A DNA stretch of 64,000 nt from Flagellimonas onchidii (GCF_004804315.1 NZ_SRXX01000004.1:186001-250000), one strand, 5' to 3'; shown: positions 33,083 to 43,304, counted from the first letter of the stretch. A program made the numbers and translations. The notes: generated by a model not told the origin, from the sequence alone.

Positions 33083-33831
33083 TAGTGGACGCGCTCAGGG
33101 TAATTGGAAATAATCCCATCTACTCCAAAATCCTTCATCTTTTGGATATCCTCAGGTGTGTTAACGGTCCAAGTGTACACCTTTAAGCCTTCTTCTTGAA
33201 TCTTGCTCACGTTTTCCTGTGTCAACTTCTTAAAGTTGGGATTGATCGCTACTGCGTCTAATTCCTTTGCCACTGTAATGGCATCAAGTGGGTCTTGTTC
33301 CGTTAAAACAGCTATTTTGATGTTTTTATTTAGCTCGCGCATTTTTTTCAATTCGTCCCATTTAAAACTTGAGATAATGAAATTGTTTGCATCCCACCCT
33401 CTATCTCTAATATAATAATCAACAATAAAGTTTACCCTGTCGGCGGTATTAGAACCCTTCAACTCAATATTTAGGGCGACCTGGTTGTCAATCAGTTTAA
33501 GTACATCTTGCAACTGGGGAATTTTATGATTACCATCCAAGATGAGTTGTTTCACTTGAATTATATTAAATTCTTCGATACTACCTCCCCCATTTGTCAA
33601 TCTTTCTACCCTTTCATCATGAAACACTACTATTTCACCGCTTTCAATTTTAAAAACATCAATTTCAATCATATCCACTCCAATGTCCAAAGCTTTCTGA
33701 ATTGAAGCAAGGGTGTTCTCTGTTTCATGTCCCATTGCTCCACGATGCCCAATCGCCAAAGTATTGTTTGCCATATCACAACTATTTAATATAAAAACAG
33801 CCATAATGGACCGTAGTAGGTTATTTTTCAT
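33082..33831 (-). CDS. Glycerophosphodiester phosphodiesterase, predicted lipoprotein
   Basis: A 249-residue GDPD-family enzyme that hydrolyses glycerophosphodiesters to glycerol-3-phosphate and an alcohol. The N-terminus MKNNLLRSIMAVFILNSC ends in a lipobox-like Cys, so it is probably anchored in the envelope. Core motifs are AIGHRGAMGHETENTLAS (His and Glu ligands, about residues 27-44), MIEIDVFKIESGEIVVFHDE, and NIELKGSN. The C-terminal TWTVNTPEDIQKMKDFGVDG is the family end. It adds a source of glycerol-3-phosphate beside glpK and glpF but is transcribed away from them. Confidence 0.92.
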   Translation of the reverse strand: MKNNLLRSIMAVFILNSCDMANNTLAIGHRGAMGHETENTLASIQKALDIGVDMIEIDVFKIESGEIVVFHDERVERLTNGGGSIEEFNIIQVKQLILDGNHKIPQLQDVLKLIDNQVALNIELKGSNTADRVNFIVDYYIRDRGWDANNFIISSFKWDELKKMRELNKNIKIAVLTEQDPLDAITVAKELDAVAINPNFKKLTQENVSKIQEEGLKVYTWTVNTPEDIQKMKDFGVDGIISNYPERVH

Positions 33832-34019
33832 TTTTATTTTGGTTTGTTTTCGTTCTTAAAAATACGATTTGAAATGAAATTCCATGTGCTGATTCAAGTG
33901 ATAAAGCATAGGTTTTTTTAACAAAATGTGTAATTACTAATTTTTAGTATCTATTTTTAACAATTCGTTAAAGATAATTTAATACATTTATTAGATTAAT
34001 AACCAATACATCAACTAAC

Positions 34020-34442
34020 ATGTTTTCAAAATCAAACTTATTGGCCACTCTTGGGGCATTCATCACCATGTTTTTATTAGGGTATGGAATTTGGGAGGTT
34101 TTACTGGCTGACTTCTTTGCCGGGCATACACTCAAAAATTTTATGCAAGAGGAGATGAATATGGCATTAATAGCAGTAGCCAATGTAATTATGGCTTTTG
34201 TGCTTAGCTCTGTTTACAGTAAATGGGCCAGAGGTCATCATAGTGCCAAAGAAGGCTTTCAATATGGTGCGTGGATTGGTATTTTTATGGGTTTCGGAAT
34301 GGGGCTTTTAAACCACGCCATTATGGGGCTTATGGACATGACCGGGTTTTTGGTCAACGGAATTGTCTACATTGTCTTCTATGGGATAATTGGCGCTGTT
34401 ATTGGATTAATTTATCAAAAAACTGCTACTAAAGAAGGGTAA
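34020..34442 (+). CDS. Four-helix integral membrane protein, unknown family
   Basis: A 140-residue hydrophobic protein with four predicted membrane segments: LLATLGAFITMFLLGYGIW, MNMALIAVANVIMAFVLSSV, WIGIFMGFGMGLLNHAIM and GIVYIVFYGIIGAVIGLIY. The loop KWARGHHSAKEGFQYGAW carries conserved-looking charges reminiscent of DUF1761/DUF2177-type proteins, but I cannot assign it securely. It is a monocistronic unit closed by a strong terminator (34468-34502) and is not linked to neighbours. ATG at 34020. Confidence 0.7.
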   Translation: MFSKSNLLATLGAFITMFLLGYGIWEVLLADFFAGHTLKNFMQEEMNMALIAVANVIMAFVLSSVYSKWARGHHSAKEGFQYGAWIGIFMGFGMGLLNHAIMGLMDMTGFLVNGIVYIVFYGIIGAVIGLIYQKTATKEG

Positions 34443-34467
34443 ACAGTACTAACCGACCAAAACTTTA

Positions 34468-34502
34468 GGCGGATTGCAAAAGCAATCCGCCTTTTATTTT
34501 TT
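34468..34502 (+). terminator. Rho-independent terminator
   Basis: A perfect 10-bp stem GGCGGATTGC / GCAATCCGCC with an AAAA loop is followed by a T-rich run (TTTTATTTTTT). It ends the membrane-protein gene and overlaps the 3' end of the convergent GH13 gene, so it may act in both directions. Confidence 0.92.
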
Positions 34503-36272
34503 AACACGAAGAATGAATGATCGTAATGGTTTTAATTGAAGACTTATCCTTCCAAAACCATCAACAACTACCAAAGTCAATTCCGTATCACCGTACAACT
34601 CCTCGGTCAAAGCATATTTGCCATCTTTCAAATTCCACTTAGAAATTACGTCATGAGGTATTTTTAAATTAAATTCATAGGATTTTTCAACATCAAAATT
34701 GGAAACAATAATCAATTTTTCGTTTGAACTCCAACGCACATAAGACAATACGCGATGGTCATAGTTTTCAGTATTGTCTTTGTTGAAAAAATGAATCTCT
34801 CGATACTCTCCCATAAGGGCCTCACTATCAATGGTGAAGTTCAAAAGTCGCTTGTAGAAATCCCTAAGTAGCTTTTCGTTTTCAGAAAGTTGTCCTCCAT
34901 CGAACGTTCCGTTATTCATCCAACGTTGATGATGTGGAACACCTATATAGTCGAAAATTGATGTACGGGTCGGCTTTCCGAAGCCGGCATCCTCAGCGGC
35001 AGGTTCACCAACTTCTTGCCCAAAATAAATCATTGTTGGCGAGGTGCTCAAAGTAGCGGAAACCACCATCGCTGGTTTCGCAATTTCTGCATTGCCGACA
35101 AAATCAGAACTAGCTATCCGTTGTTCATCATGATTTTCCAAAAAATGTAGCATGTGATGTTCAATATCCAGCACTTCACGCTGTGCAACAGGGATGTGAT
35201 CCGTCCAGCCATACCCCTTCATGATGTGTTTTAAACCATCATATAAATCCACCTTATCGTAGAGATAGTCCATTTTTCCTTTATGTATGTAATCTCGATA
35301 CAGATTGGGATTGTACACTTCTGCCAATAAAAAAGCCTCTGGTTTTTTTGCTTTAATATTGGAATTCAGAAAGCTCCAAAATTCAACAGGAACCATTTCG
35401 GCCATATCAAATCGAAAACCGTCAACGCCAAAATCCAACCAATACCATGTTATGTCTCTGAACTTGATCCAAGAGTCGGGAACCTTTTTATCCTTCCAAA
35501 AATTGAAATGTGCTTCGTGGCTTTCTTTATTAAATCCATCAGGCAGTTCATCAAAATCCTTTGTGCCATCAGGTCTAACCCCATAGTTTATTTTTACGGT
35601 TTCGTACCAGTCATTAAAATGGGGCTGTGCCAATCTTGATCCATTTCCTGTCCATTTAGCGGGTATTTCCTGAAACCTGCTATCAGCAATTTGAGATTCT
35701 TGGCCTCCTAGTGGTAAGTATCCTTCTTGCCATTCAGGTGTTTTGAACTCGGAATTGGGAATATAATAAAAGTTATTATTGACATGATATTCCACTGAGG
35801 TGTTATCATCTGTTCCAAAATCAGAAATCCCATCAGGGTTGGTCAAGCCTTTATAATTGCGGGCCACATGATTTGGAACAATATCTATCAACACTTTTAA
35901 TCCAACATTATGGGTGCGATCTATAAGTTCTTTGAACTCTTCCAATCTTTTAGATGGATCAGCCGCCAAATCAGGGTTTACATTATAATAATCTTTTACC
36001 GCATAAGGTGATCCCGCTCGCCCCTTTACCACTTCGGGGTAATCACTGGAAATACCATATCTTGAATAATCATTGATTAATGCATGATGAGGTACTCCAG
36101 TGTACCAGATATGTGTGACACCCAAATCCTTGATTTCTGAGAGTGCCTTTTCGGTAAAATCGGCAAATTTGCCAACCCCATTTTCTTTAATGGTCCCCCA
36201 AGGGTTGTTGGTTTTATTTGTATTTCCAAAAAGTCTAGTGAAGACTTGATATACAACGGTTTTCTTTTTCAT
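34494..36272 (-). CDS. GH13 alpha-amylase-family glycosidase, cytoplasmic
   Basis: A 592-residue enzyme with the GH13 barrel. The conserved regions are VLIDIVPNHVARN (about residues 135-147), GFRFDMAEMV with the nucleophile Asp, LLAEVYNPNLY with the acid Glu, and FLENHDEQRIAS with the third Asp. No signal peptide is present, so it acts on imported maltodextrins. It follows the GH65 phosphorylase gene (85 bp) on the same strand. Together they would trim linear oligosaccharides to maltose and then phosphorolyse it. A convergent terminator lies at its 3' end. Confidence 0.92.
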   Translation of the reverse strand: MKKKTVVYQVFTRLFGNTNKTNNPWGTIKENGVGKFADFTEKALSEIKDLGVTHIWYTGVPHHALINDYSRYGISSDYPEVVKGRAGSPYAVKDYYNVNPDLAADPSKRLEEFKELIDRTHNVGLKVLIDIVPNHVARNYKGLTNPDGISDFGTDDNTSVEYHVNNNFYYIPNSEFKTPEWQEGYLPLGGQESQIADSRFQEIPAKWTGNGSRLAQPHFNDWYETVKINYGVRPDGTKDFDELPDGFNKESHEAHFNFWKDKKVPDSWIKFRDITWYWLDFGVDGFRFDMAEMVPVEFWSFLNSNIKAKKPEAFLLAEVYNPNLYRDYIHKGKMDYLYDKVDLYDGLKHIMKGYGWTDHIPVAQREVLDIEHHMLHFLENHDEQRIASSDFVGNAEIAKPAMVVSATLSTSPTMIYFGQEVGEPAAEDAGFGKPTRTSIFDYIGVPHHQRWMNNGTFDGGQLSENEKLLRDFYKRLLNFTIDSEALMGEYREIHFFNKDNTENYDHRVLSYVRWSSNEKLIIVSNFDVEKSYEFNLKIPHDVISKWNLKDGKYALTEELYGDTELTLVVVDGFGRISLQLKPLRSFILRVKK

Positions 36273-36357
36273 GGGGTGAAGATGTGCACTTTATCATTTT
36301 CGCGAGGGGCAAAAATACTTTCTAATATTTGTAAACCAATATTACGACGGCAACCTT

Positions 36358-38664
36358 TTACGCATAAACAGTTTCCCCAGGCAGTAAACTCAAAACTTTG
36401 TTGTTGACCTTAACCAACAGTTCCTTATCTCCTGAGATTTGGAAGCCCGCACCTTTTTCCGAAACGGTTGCGGTAACAACTTGATCCCTAAAATTGACCT
36501 TAAACGAGTACGATTTCCACTGTTGAGGTATTTGAGGGGTAAAGCAAAGGGTATTGTTCACAATGCGCATTCCGCCAAAACCTTCTACAATGCTCATCCA
36601 AGTACCGGCCATTGAAGTGATATGTAGCCCCTCTTCAACTTCTTTGTTGTAATCATCCAAATCCAATCGTGAGGTTCGCAAATAAAAAGTATAAGCCTGG
36701 TCCATTCTACCCAATTTTGCCGCCTGAATGCTATGGACACATGGAGAAAGTGAAGATTCATGAACAGTAAAGGGTTCATAAAAATCGAAATGTTTTTCCA
36801 ATTCTTTCATACTGAAATCGTCTTCAAAGAAATAGAACCCCTGAAGCACATCGGCCTGCTTTATATACGGGGAACGTAATATTCTGTCCCAACTCCATTT
36901 TTGGTTGATAGGTCTTTCTGACTTATCAAGTTCACTGACCTTAGTCAACTCCTTATCCAAAAAACCATCTTGCTGTAAAAACACTTCGTACTTTTCTGAG
37001 TGCGGGAAGTACATGTTTTTGGCAACATCCATCCAATCATTGGCTTCTTTATGGGAAAGGTTTGTTTTTTTAATTACACGTTGAAAATCGGTAGGATATT
37101 CTTTCTCCACAGCACTTAATTGTTCAGCAGCGTACTCCAAGCACCATTTAGCCAAGTAATTTGTGTACCAGTTGTTATTGACGTTGTTTTCATATTCATT
37201 TGGGCCCGTGACCCCGAGCATTACATATTTTTGCTTGTCTTTAGAGAAATTGACTCTTTGGTGCCAAAAACGTGCAATCCCAATGAGTACCTCTAATCCC
37301 ATTTTGGGGATATAACTGTAGTCTCCGGTAAACCTGTGGTAATTGTATATGGCAAATGCTATTGCTCCATTTCTATGGATTTCCTCAAAGGTAATCTCCC
37401 ATTCGTTATGACATTCTTCGCCATTCATGGTGACCATTGGGTAAAGTGCAGCTCCATTCGAAAACCCAAGTTTTTCGGCATTTTCAATGGCTTTGTCCAA
37501 GTGTTTATAACGATACTCCAACAGGTTCCATGCAACTTTCTGGTTTTTGGTAGCCATATAAAATGGCAAACAATAGGCTTCGGTATCCCAATAGGTGCTT
37601 CCGCCATATTTTTCGCCCGTAAAACCTTTAGGGCCAATATTGAGCCCCGAATCCTTCCCCAAATAGGTTTGGTTAAGCTGAAAGATATTGAAGCGGATTC
37701 CCTGCTGGGCTTTTGTATCTCCTTCAATGGTAATATCGCTCATCTCCCAAATCTTGCTCCAAGTTTCCTTTTGCATTTGAAGCAATGCATCGAATCCAAT
37801 TTCCGTAGCCTGTTTTAGAACATGCTTGGCCGCGCTGACCAAGTCGGATTCTTTATGGTTTCGAGAAACCGTATATCCACCAAATTTGTGAAGTTCAATG
37901 CTTTCGTCTTTCTCGACTTCTGTAACAAAACATAAGCCGACGGAATTCCCATCCTTCTTTTCATTAAGAGAAGAGTTAAGCTGCGTACCTTTATAAAAGG
38001 CTCTAGCTTCCATAAAAGTACATGTCGCAAAATTGGTCTTCATGGTATGGGCTTCAATAAAAGCCTGATTTCCCTCTGAAAACACTTTGGTTGTATTCCA
38101 GAATTGATCATCCCAATTACTATCTTCATTGGTAATACCACTATCCAAATAAGGGCATAATATTATTTCAACATTTTGATTAAGCGGAGTAATTTCATAC
38201 TTGATTGCACCTACCTCATCCAATTCAAGACTTAAAAATCTTGTTGATTGGACTGACATTTCAATTCCATTTTGCAATTGAGCTGTAAAACTACGCTGAT
38301 ACCAGCCTTCCCGCATGTTTAGCTCCCTCTTAAAATCTTTGACTGATTTACATTTGTGAAGATCTAACGGTTCACCATCTACCAACACCTCAATGCCAAT
38401 CCAATTGGGTGCGTTCAACACTTTAGCGAAGTACTCCGGATATCCATTTTTCCACCATCCTACCCGAGTTTTATCTGGGTAGTAAACTCCAGCAATATAG
38501 CTTCCCTGAAATGTTTCACCAGAGTATTGTTCTTCAAAATTGGCTCTTTGCCCCATGGCACCATTGCCCAAACTAAATAGGCTTTCGGAGGATTTGACCG
38601 TTTCAGGATCAAAACTACTTTCTATGATGGACCAAGGGTCCACCTGTATATAATCTTGGTTCAT
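36358..38664 (-). CDS. GH65 glycoside phosphorylase, probably maltose phosphorylase
   Basis: A 768-residue enzyme from the ATG at 38664 (MNQDYIQVDPWSIIES); a start ten codons earlier (38694) is possible. The catalytic Glu is in the GPNEYENNVNNNWYTN stretch (about residue 480), a sequence typical of maltose phosphorylases. The phosphate-binding HESSLSP segment follows near residue 620. It would convert maltose plus phosphate to glucose and beta-glucose-1-phosphate. The beta-phosphoglucomutase usually found next to it is missing from this window. Specificity for maltose over kojibiose or trehalose is inferred. Confidence 0.92.
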   Translation of the reverse strand: MNQDYIQVDPWSIIESSFDPETVKSSESLFSLGNGAMGQRANFEEQYSGETFQGSYIAGVYYPDKTRVGWWKNGYPEYFAKVLNAPNWIGIEVLVDGEPLDLHKCKSVKDFKRELNMREGWYQRSFTAQLQNGIEMSVQSTRFLSLELDEVGAIKYEITPLNQNVEIILCPYLDSGITNEDSNWDDQFWNTTKVFSEGNQAFIEAHTMKTNFATCTFMEARAFYKGTQLNSSLNEKKDGNSVGLCFVTEVEKDESIELHKFGGYTVSRNHKESDLVSAAKHVLKQATEIGFDALLQMQKETWSKIWEMSDITIEGDTKAQQGIRFNIFQLNQTYLGKDSGLNIGPKGFTGEKYGGSTYWDTEAYCLPFYMATKNQKVAWNLLEYRYKHLDKAIENAEKLGFSNGAALYPMVTMNGEECHNEWEITFEEIHRNGAIAFAIYNYHRFTGDYSYIPKMGLEVLIGIARFWHQRVNFSKDKQKYVMLGVTGPNEYENNVNNNWYTNYLAKWCLEYAAEQLSAVEKEYPTDFQRVIKKTNLSHKEANDWMDVAKNMYFPHSEKYEVFLQQDGFLDKELTKVSELDKSERPINQKWSWDRILRSPYIKQADVLQGFYFFEDDFSMKELEKHFDFYEPFTVHESSLSPCVHSIQAAKLGRMDQAYTFYLRTSRLDLDDYNKEVEEGLHITSMAGTWMSIVEGFGGMRIVNNTLCFTPQIPQQWKSYSFKVNFRDQVVTATVSEKGAGFQISGDKELLVKVNNKVLSLLPGETVYA

Positions 38665-38726
38665 TTTTGAATTTGTTAGTTTGAAAATCGACAAACATAG
38701 CTTCTGGCATACAGAAGCTCCCTCTC

Positions 38727-39749
38727 TTAATTAACAGTAGAATTTCTTATGACAAGGGTAGGTTCTAAAATTTTGGTTTGAAAGGTTTCTTCTTCCTTTT
38801 CGCTTTCCACCTTGTCTATGAGCATCTGGGCAGAAATTTCCCCCATTTTTTCACCATGCTGGGCGACCATGGTCAAACTTGGATTGGAATACCTTGATAA
38901 AAGCCCGTCGGTAAACCCGATAAACGAAACATCTTCGGGTATCCTAAGTCCCTTCGTTTGCACTAGCCGCATGCTATAGACCGTAAAAATCTCGTTTACA
39001 CAAAACACTGCATCAAAGTCATTGGCATCCAGAAATTCTTTGATTCTTTCCTCATCTATTTCCATAGTGGACAATTTGAGTATTCTTGATTCATCAGCCT
39101 CCAATCCGTTGTCCTGCAATGCTTTTAAGTACCCTTTGGTTCTTTCCTTACTGACACTTAAATAATCATCCGTGGTAATGTGTGCTATTCTTTTCCGCCC
39201 TTCATCAATGAGCTTTTTGGTGGCATTATAGGCTCCTAACTGATCATCGATAATTACCTTATCACAATCAATTTCATTTGTAATCCGATCAAATAGAACT
39301 ACTGGTATTCCTTGTTCTGTAACTTCCTTTAAATGGTTAAAGTCACCTTTTTGTTGAGTTTCCGAGGAAAGTGACATAATAAATCCGTCAATGCTACCAT
39401 TGGCCAACATTTCCATATTTATTACCTCCTTGTCAAAGGACTCTTCGGACAGACACACTATGACATTGTAACCCCTAGCGTTGGCATACTTTTCGATACC
39501 TCGTATTACTGTTGTAAAAAAATGATGCACAATAGCCGGAATTACAACCCCAATATTCTTTGTTCTCTTATTCTTAAGGCTAATGGCAATATTGTTCGGC
39601 TTGTAGTTGTATAACTTAGCAAAGGCCTGCACTTTTTCCTTGGTATCCCTACTTATTTCCTCACTATTTTTTAATGCTTTGGAAACTGTGGAAATAGAAA
39701 CCTCCAACTCCCGTGCAATGTCTTTCAATGTAATTTTCGTCTTCAACAA
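38727..39749 (-). CDS. LacI-family transcriptional regulator
   Basis: A 340-residue regulator. The HTH covers residues 7-55: ITLKDIARELEVSISTVSKA, then EEISRDTKEKVQAFAKLYNY. The periplasmic-binding-protein-like effector domain follows from about residue 62 (NIGVVIPAIVHHFFTTVIRG). It is divergent from susC and upstream of GH65/GH13 on the same strand. It probably controls the maltodextrin locus through sites such as the palindrome at 40019-40032. The effector (maltose, a maltodextrin or a sugar phosphate) is unknown. Confidence 0.93.
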   Translation of the reverse strand: MLKTKITLKDIARELEVSISTVSKALKNSEEISRDTKEKVQAFAKLYNYKPNNIAISLKNKRTKNIGVVIPAIVHHFFTTVIRGIEKYANARGYNVIVCLSEESFDKEVINMEMLANGSIDGFIMSLSSETQQKGDFNHLKEVTEQGIPVVLFDRITNEIDCDKVIIDDQLGAYNATKKLIDEGRKRIAHITTDDYLSVSKERTKGYLKALQDNGLEADESRILKLSTMEIDEERIKEFLDANDFDAVFCVNEIFTVYSMRLVQTKGLRIPEDVSFIGFTDGLLSRYSNPSLTMVAQHGEKMGEISAQMLIDKVESEKEEETFQTKILEPTLVIRNSTVN

Positions 39750-40127
39750 AGTGCAATATTTTAAAGGTACAATTTAATGTTAAATTTTAAATTATGTGCC
39801 ATCTGGCCACAACAATACAATTTTGACTGAAACTGAGAAAGAAATGTAAAAAAAAGAGTACAAAAGAACTTTTAAAAATAAAGTTCGGCAAAAAATAAAA
39901 AATAGTATCTTAGTCAAAAAAATTACATTATTCTTAAAAAATTGCTATAAAGTTACGATTTAAATAAAATCGTCTCGCAAATACTACCAAGATTTTACAA
40001 CCATTAAAGTTATTAACACGAAACCGTTTTCGTAGACCGCTTTGAAACAGATGCATTTTTATTAATACTTTTTTTGCATATGTTTAACACTTGAATTAAA
40101 ATTAACTAAACTTAAAATTAATTATTT
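39750..40127. promoter_or_regulatory. lacI-susC divergent control region
   Basis: A very A+T-rich gene-free stretch of 378 bp. It contains the LacI-type palindrome at 40019-40032 and a second palindrome ACGATTT-N5-AAATCGT (39955-39973). A weak minus-seven candidate TATCTTAG lies near 39906-39913. The susC start is 95 bp past the palindrome, leaving a long 5' untranslated region, as is common for susC genes. No small ORF is convincing here. Confidence 0.5.
40019..40032 (+). promoter_or_regulatory. Candidate LacI-family operator
   Basis: CGAAACCGTTTTCG is a near-palindrome (6 of 7 pairs) centred on C|G, the hallmark of LacI-family operators (compare A-x-CG-x-T cores). It lies between the divergent lacI and susC genes, 270 bp from the lacI start. 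It is the best candidate site in the region, but no binding data can be inferred. Confidence 0.55.
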
Positions 40128-43100
40128 ATGAAGATTACGCTACTTAAAAGCTTGCTGCTGCTTGGGGCATTTATATGCTTCAATACAGTAAAGGCTCAGA
40201 CGGTATCAGGTACTGTTTCTGATGCCAATGGTCCGTTACCGGGAGCAAGTGTCTTGGTAAAAGGTACCACAAACGGTACCCAATCCGATTTTGACGGTAA
40301 TTACACACTTAACGATGTGGACAATGGTTCGGTTTTGGTCTTCAGTTATATTGGTTTCAGCAGTCAAGAAATCACGTATAATGGACAAGCAACCATCAAT
40401 GTAACACTTCAAGAGGATGCAACTGCCCTTGACGAGGTAGTAATCATAGGTTACGGAACAACCACGGTTAAAGATGCAACTGGTTCAGTAGCTGCAGTTA
40501 CCTCTGAAGATTTCAACGGCGGCGTCATTTCATCACCCGAGCAGCTGATTCAAGGTAAAACGGCGGGTGTAAACATTTCCCAAACTAGTGGTGAACCTGG
40601 TGCTGGTATCCAAGTGAATATCAGAGGTGCTAATTCCGTGCGAGCCAACAACAATCCGTTATTTGTAGTAGATGGTGTTCCATTGTTTGGTCAAAACACG
40701 GATGCTCGAGGTACTTCAGGAATTAGTAGTACTCCAGGGGTTAGCGGAAATGCAGCAACTGGAAACCCATTAAATTTCTTAAACCCAAATGACATAGAAA
40801 GTATCAGTATTCTTAAGGATGCTTCCGCAACCGCGATTTATGGATCCAGAGGTGCCAATGGAGTAGTAATCATTACCACAAAAAGTGGAAAAGCCGGTTC
40901 AGGAGGTTCGTTTGAGTTTAGTTCTAATTTGAGTATTTCATCTCCTGTTAGAGAATATGACCTATTGGGCAGAAGCGCCTTCCTAAGTGCCATCACACAA
41001 TCTGGCGGTAATGCTGCAAGTGTTGATTTTGGAGGAAACACCAACTGGCAGAATGCAATATTACGAAGAGCGACCTCCACCTCTAACAACCTTGCATATT
41101 CGCAAAATTATGGCTCCGGTAACATCAGGGCCACTTTTGGTTATCAAAAACAATTTGGTGTTGTTGAGAAGTCAGATTTTGAAAGAATTACAGGAAGATT
41201 GAACTGGAATCACCGTTTTTTAGATGATAAATTAAAATTGGCTGTCCAGACTTCTGTTTCAAGAACCAATAGAAGCCAACCCCCTCTTGAGGGTGGCTCC
41301 GGATTTAGAGGTGATATTTTAGGTGCGGCATATTCGGCCAACCCAACTATTCCCAACAATCCCAATATAGATCCAGGAGGTGGCCTCCTCAATCCAGCTA
41401 ACTATTTACAGAATACATCTAATCTTACTAATACAAACAGGTTTCTTTTAAACGGATCCGTTGAGTACGATTTTACTTCTGAAATAACAGGTAAAGTGAA
41501 CTTGGGGTATGATGCTTCTGATAGCGATAATGTTTCCGTATTGTCTGCAGACATATTTAATGTAGATGGGGTTCAGGGCATTGGCGCAGGAACTTTTAAT
41601 CGTCTCGAACGTCAAAACAAGCTACTTGAGGCAACCGTAAACTACAAGAAGGAATTTGACAACTCCAATCTTGATGTAATTGTCGGCTACGCCTACCAAG
41701 ACTTTAGAACATTTGGTTTCAATACAGCTGCAAGAGGATTTAGCTCAACCGATTTAAACGAGATGGGTTCAGCGTTGGTCGAGACCGTAAATGCGGCAAC
41801 AAACTCTATTAGCGGTTCTTTTCAACAATATTATTATGCTCCAAATCGTCCTGATTTAACCGTTAATCGCTTGTTACCTGAAGCTCGTATTGACAATATT
41901 GGTTTCGGATTCTCAAGAGGCGTCAGTGCATTAGTGTATGATAATTTTGACAATACAGATGAGCTTCAGTCATTTTTCGGAAGGATTAATTACAGCCTCA
42001 ACAACAAGTATCTGTTTACAGCAACCATGCGAGCAGATGGATCTTCCCGATTTGGACCAGAAAACCAGTATGGTTATTTCCCCTCTGGTGCTTTTGCTTG
42101 GCAAATAGCGGAAGAAGATTTTATTGGAGACAACGTTTCAACATTGAAACTACGATTAAGTGCTGGTATAACAGGTAATCAAGATGGTCTTGGATACGGA
42201 CAGTTTGTTGCAAGACAGCGCTATGCCGCCCTTACTCTTGAGGACAACATAAGCAATGGAGGAACCATTGACAATGATAATGGTTTGGCGATAGTTGCAA
42301 CAGACCAACCTGATTTGCGCTGGGAACAAACCCTAGACATCAATGTTGGTTTGGATTTTGGCTTCAATAACGATAGGTTTAGTGGAAGCATAGATGTTTA
42401 TCATAAAAACACTAGTGACATTTTGCTTCAGACCCCGCCGGCTGCACCTTCTACCAATCCATTTCAATTTGGAAACGTTGATGCCAGTGTTGTTAACCAA
42501 GGTATAGAACTAGGATTGAACTACGATTTTATACAATCGGATGACACCAATTTCAGTGCTTCGTTCAACATTGCCTATAATGAAAATGAAATAAAAGATT
42601 TTGCTGGTGAAATAAATCTAGGTCCCATAAACGGACCTGGTCTTTCGGGAGCTTTTGCCCAACGTTTTGAAGCAGGACGACCGCTTTTCTCATACTACAT
42701 GGCTATTTTTGATGGGTTTGAAGACGGAAATCCTACTTATGTGGACATTGATGGAAATGGAGTTGGAGATCCTGATGCGGACAAAGTATTCGTAGGGGAA
42801 GATGGACTCCCTGATGTCACTTCTGGTCTTTCTTTAAATTTCAGTCATAAAAACTGGGACATTAGCACCTATTTTGCAGGCCAATTTGGTTTTTCCGTTT
42901 ACAACAATACGGCGAATGCCTTATTCAATGCTGGACAATTGAACACCTCCAGAAACGTTACCGTAGCTGCTGCCAATGCTGGTGAATCTCCAAATGCTTC
43001 CACAGCGGTCTCCACAAGATTCTTGGAAAAAGGTGATTTTGTAAGATTTCAAAATGCAACCATTGGATACAATGTTCCTCTAAGTAGTGATAACGTTTTA

Positions 43101-43286
43101 AAGAGCCTTAAACTATCCGTTACCGGTCAAAATCTGTTTTTAATTACTGATTATAGTGGTATTGACCCAGAGGTAACTGTTAACACAGGCCAATTAAACC
43201 AGGCGGCTTTGCCAAGTAGGGGTATTGATTGGACTTCTTTCCCTAATCCAAGGACTATCACCTTTGGCATAAACGCATCCTTTTAA
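40128..43286 (+). CDS. SusC/RagA-type TonB-dependent outer-membrane transporter
   Basis: A 1052-residue protein with an N-terminal signal (LLLLGAFICFNTVKAQ). A carboxypeptidase-regulatory-like domain follows (TVSGTVSDANGPLPGASVLV, about residues 24-105). The plug has LDEVVIIGYGTTTVKDATGS, ESISILKDASATAIYGSRGA (about residues 223-242) and GVVIITTKSG. The rest is a beta-barrel ending in a C-terminal aromatic residue (F). It imports oligosaccharides into the periplasm using TonB energy. The SusD partner is 18 bp downstream and LacI is divergent, so maltodextrin is the likely substrate. Confidence 0.95.
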   Translation: MKITLLKSLLLLGAFICFNTVKAQTVSGTVSDANGPLPGASVLVKGTTNGTQSDFDGNYTLNDVDNGSVLVFSYIGFSSQEITYNGQATINVTLQEDATALDEVVIIGYGTTTVKDATGSVAAVTSEDFNGGVISSPEQLIQGKTAGVNISQTSGEPGAGIQVNIRGANSVRANNNPLFVVDGVPLFGQNTDARGTSGISSTPGVSGNAATGNPLNFLNPNDIESISILKDASATAIYGSRGANGVVIITTKSGKAGSGGSFEFSSNLSISSPVREYDLLGRSAFLSAITQSGGNAASVDFGGNTNWQNAILRRATSTSNNLAYSQNYGSGNIRATFGYQKQFGVVEKSDFERITGRLNWNHRFLDDKLKLAVQTSVSRTNRSQPPLEGGSGFRGDILGAAYSANPTIPNNPNIDPGGGLLNPANYLQNTSNLTNTNRFLLNGSVEYDFTSEITGKVNLGYDASDSDNVSVLSADIFNVDGVQGIGAGTFNRLERQNKLLEATVNYKKEFDNSNLDVIVGYAYQDFRTFGFNTAARGFSSTDLNEMGSALVETVNAATNSISGSFQQYYYAPNRPDLTVNRLLPEARIDNIGFGFSRGVSALVYDNFDNTDELQSFFGRINYSLNNKYLFTATMRADGSSRFGPENQYGYFPSGAFAWQIAEEDFIGDNVSTLKLRLSAGITGNQDGLGYGQFVARQRYAALTLEDNISNGGTIDNDNGLAIVATDQPDLRWEQTLDINVGLDFGFNNDRFSGSIDVYHKNTSDILLQTPPAAPSTNPFQFGNVDASVVNQGIELGLNYDFIQSDDTNFSASFNIAYNENEIKDFAGEINLGPINGPGLSGAFAQRFEAGRPLFSYYMAIFDGFEDGNPTYVDIDGNGVGDPDADKVFVGEDGLPDVTSGLSLNFSHKNWDISTYFAGQFGFSVYNNTANALFNAGQLNTSRNVTVAAANAGESPNASTAVSTRFLEKGDFVRFQNATIGYNVPLSSDNVLKSLKLSVTGQNLFLITDYSGIDPEVTVNTGQLNQAALPSRGIDWTSFPNPRTITFGINASF

Positions 43287-43304
43287 TTAAAAAATTGTAT
43301 AATC

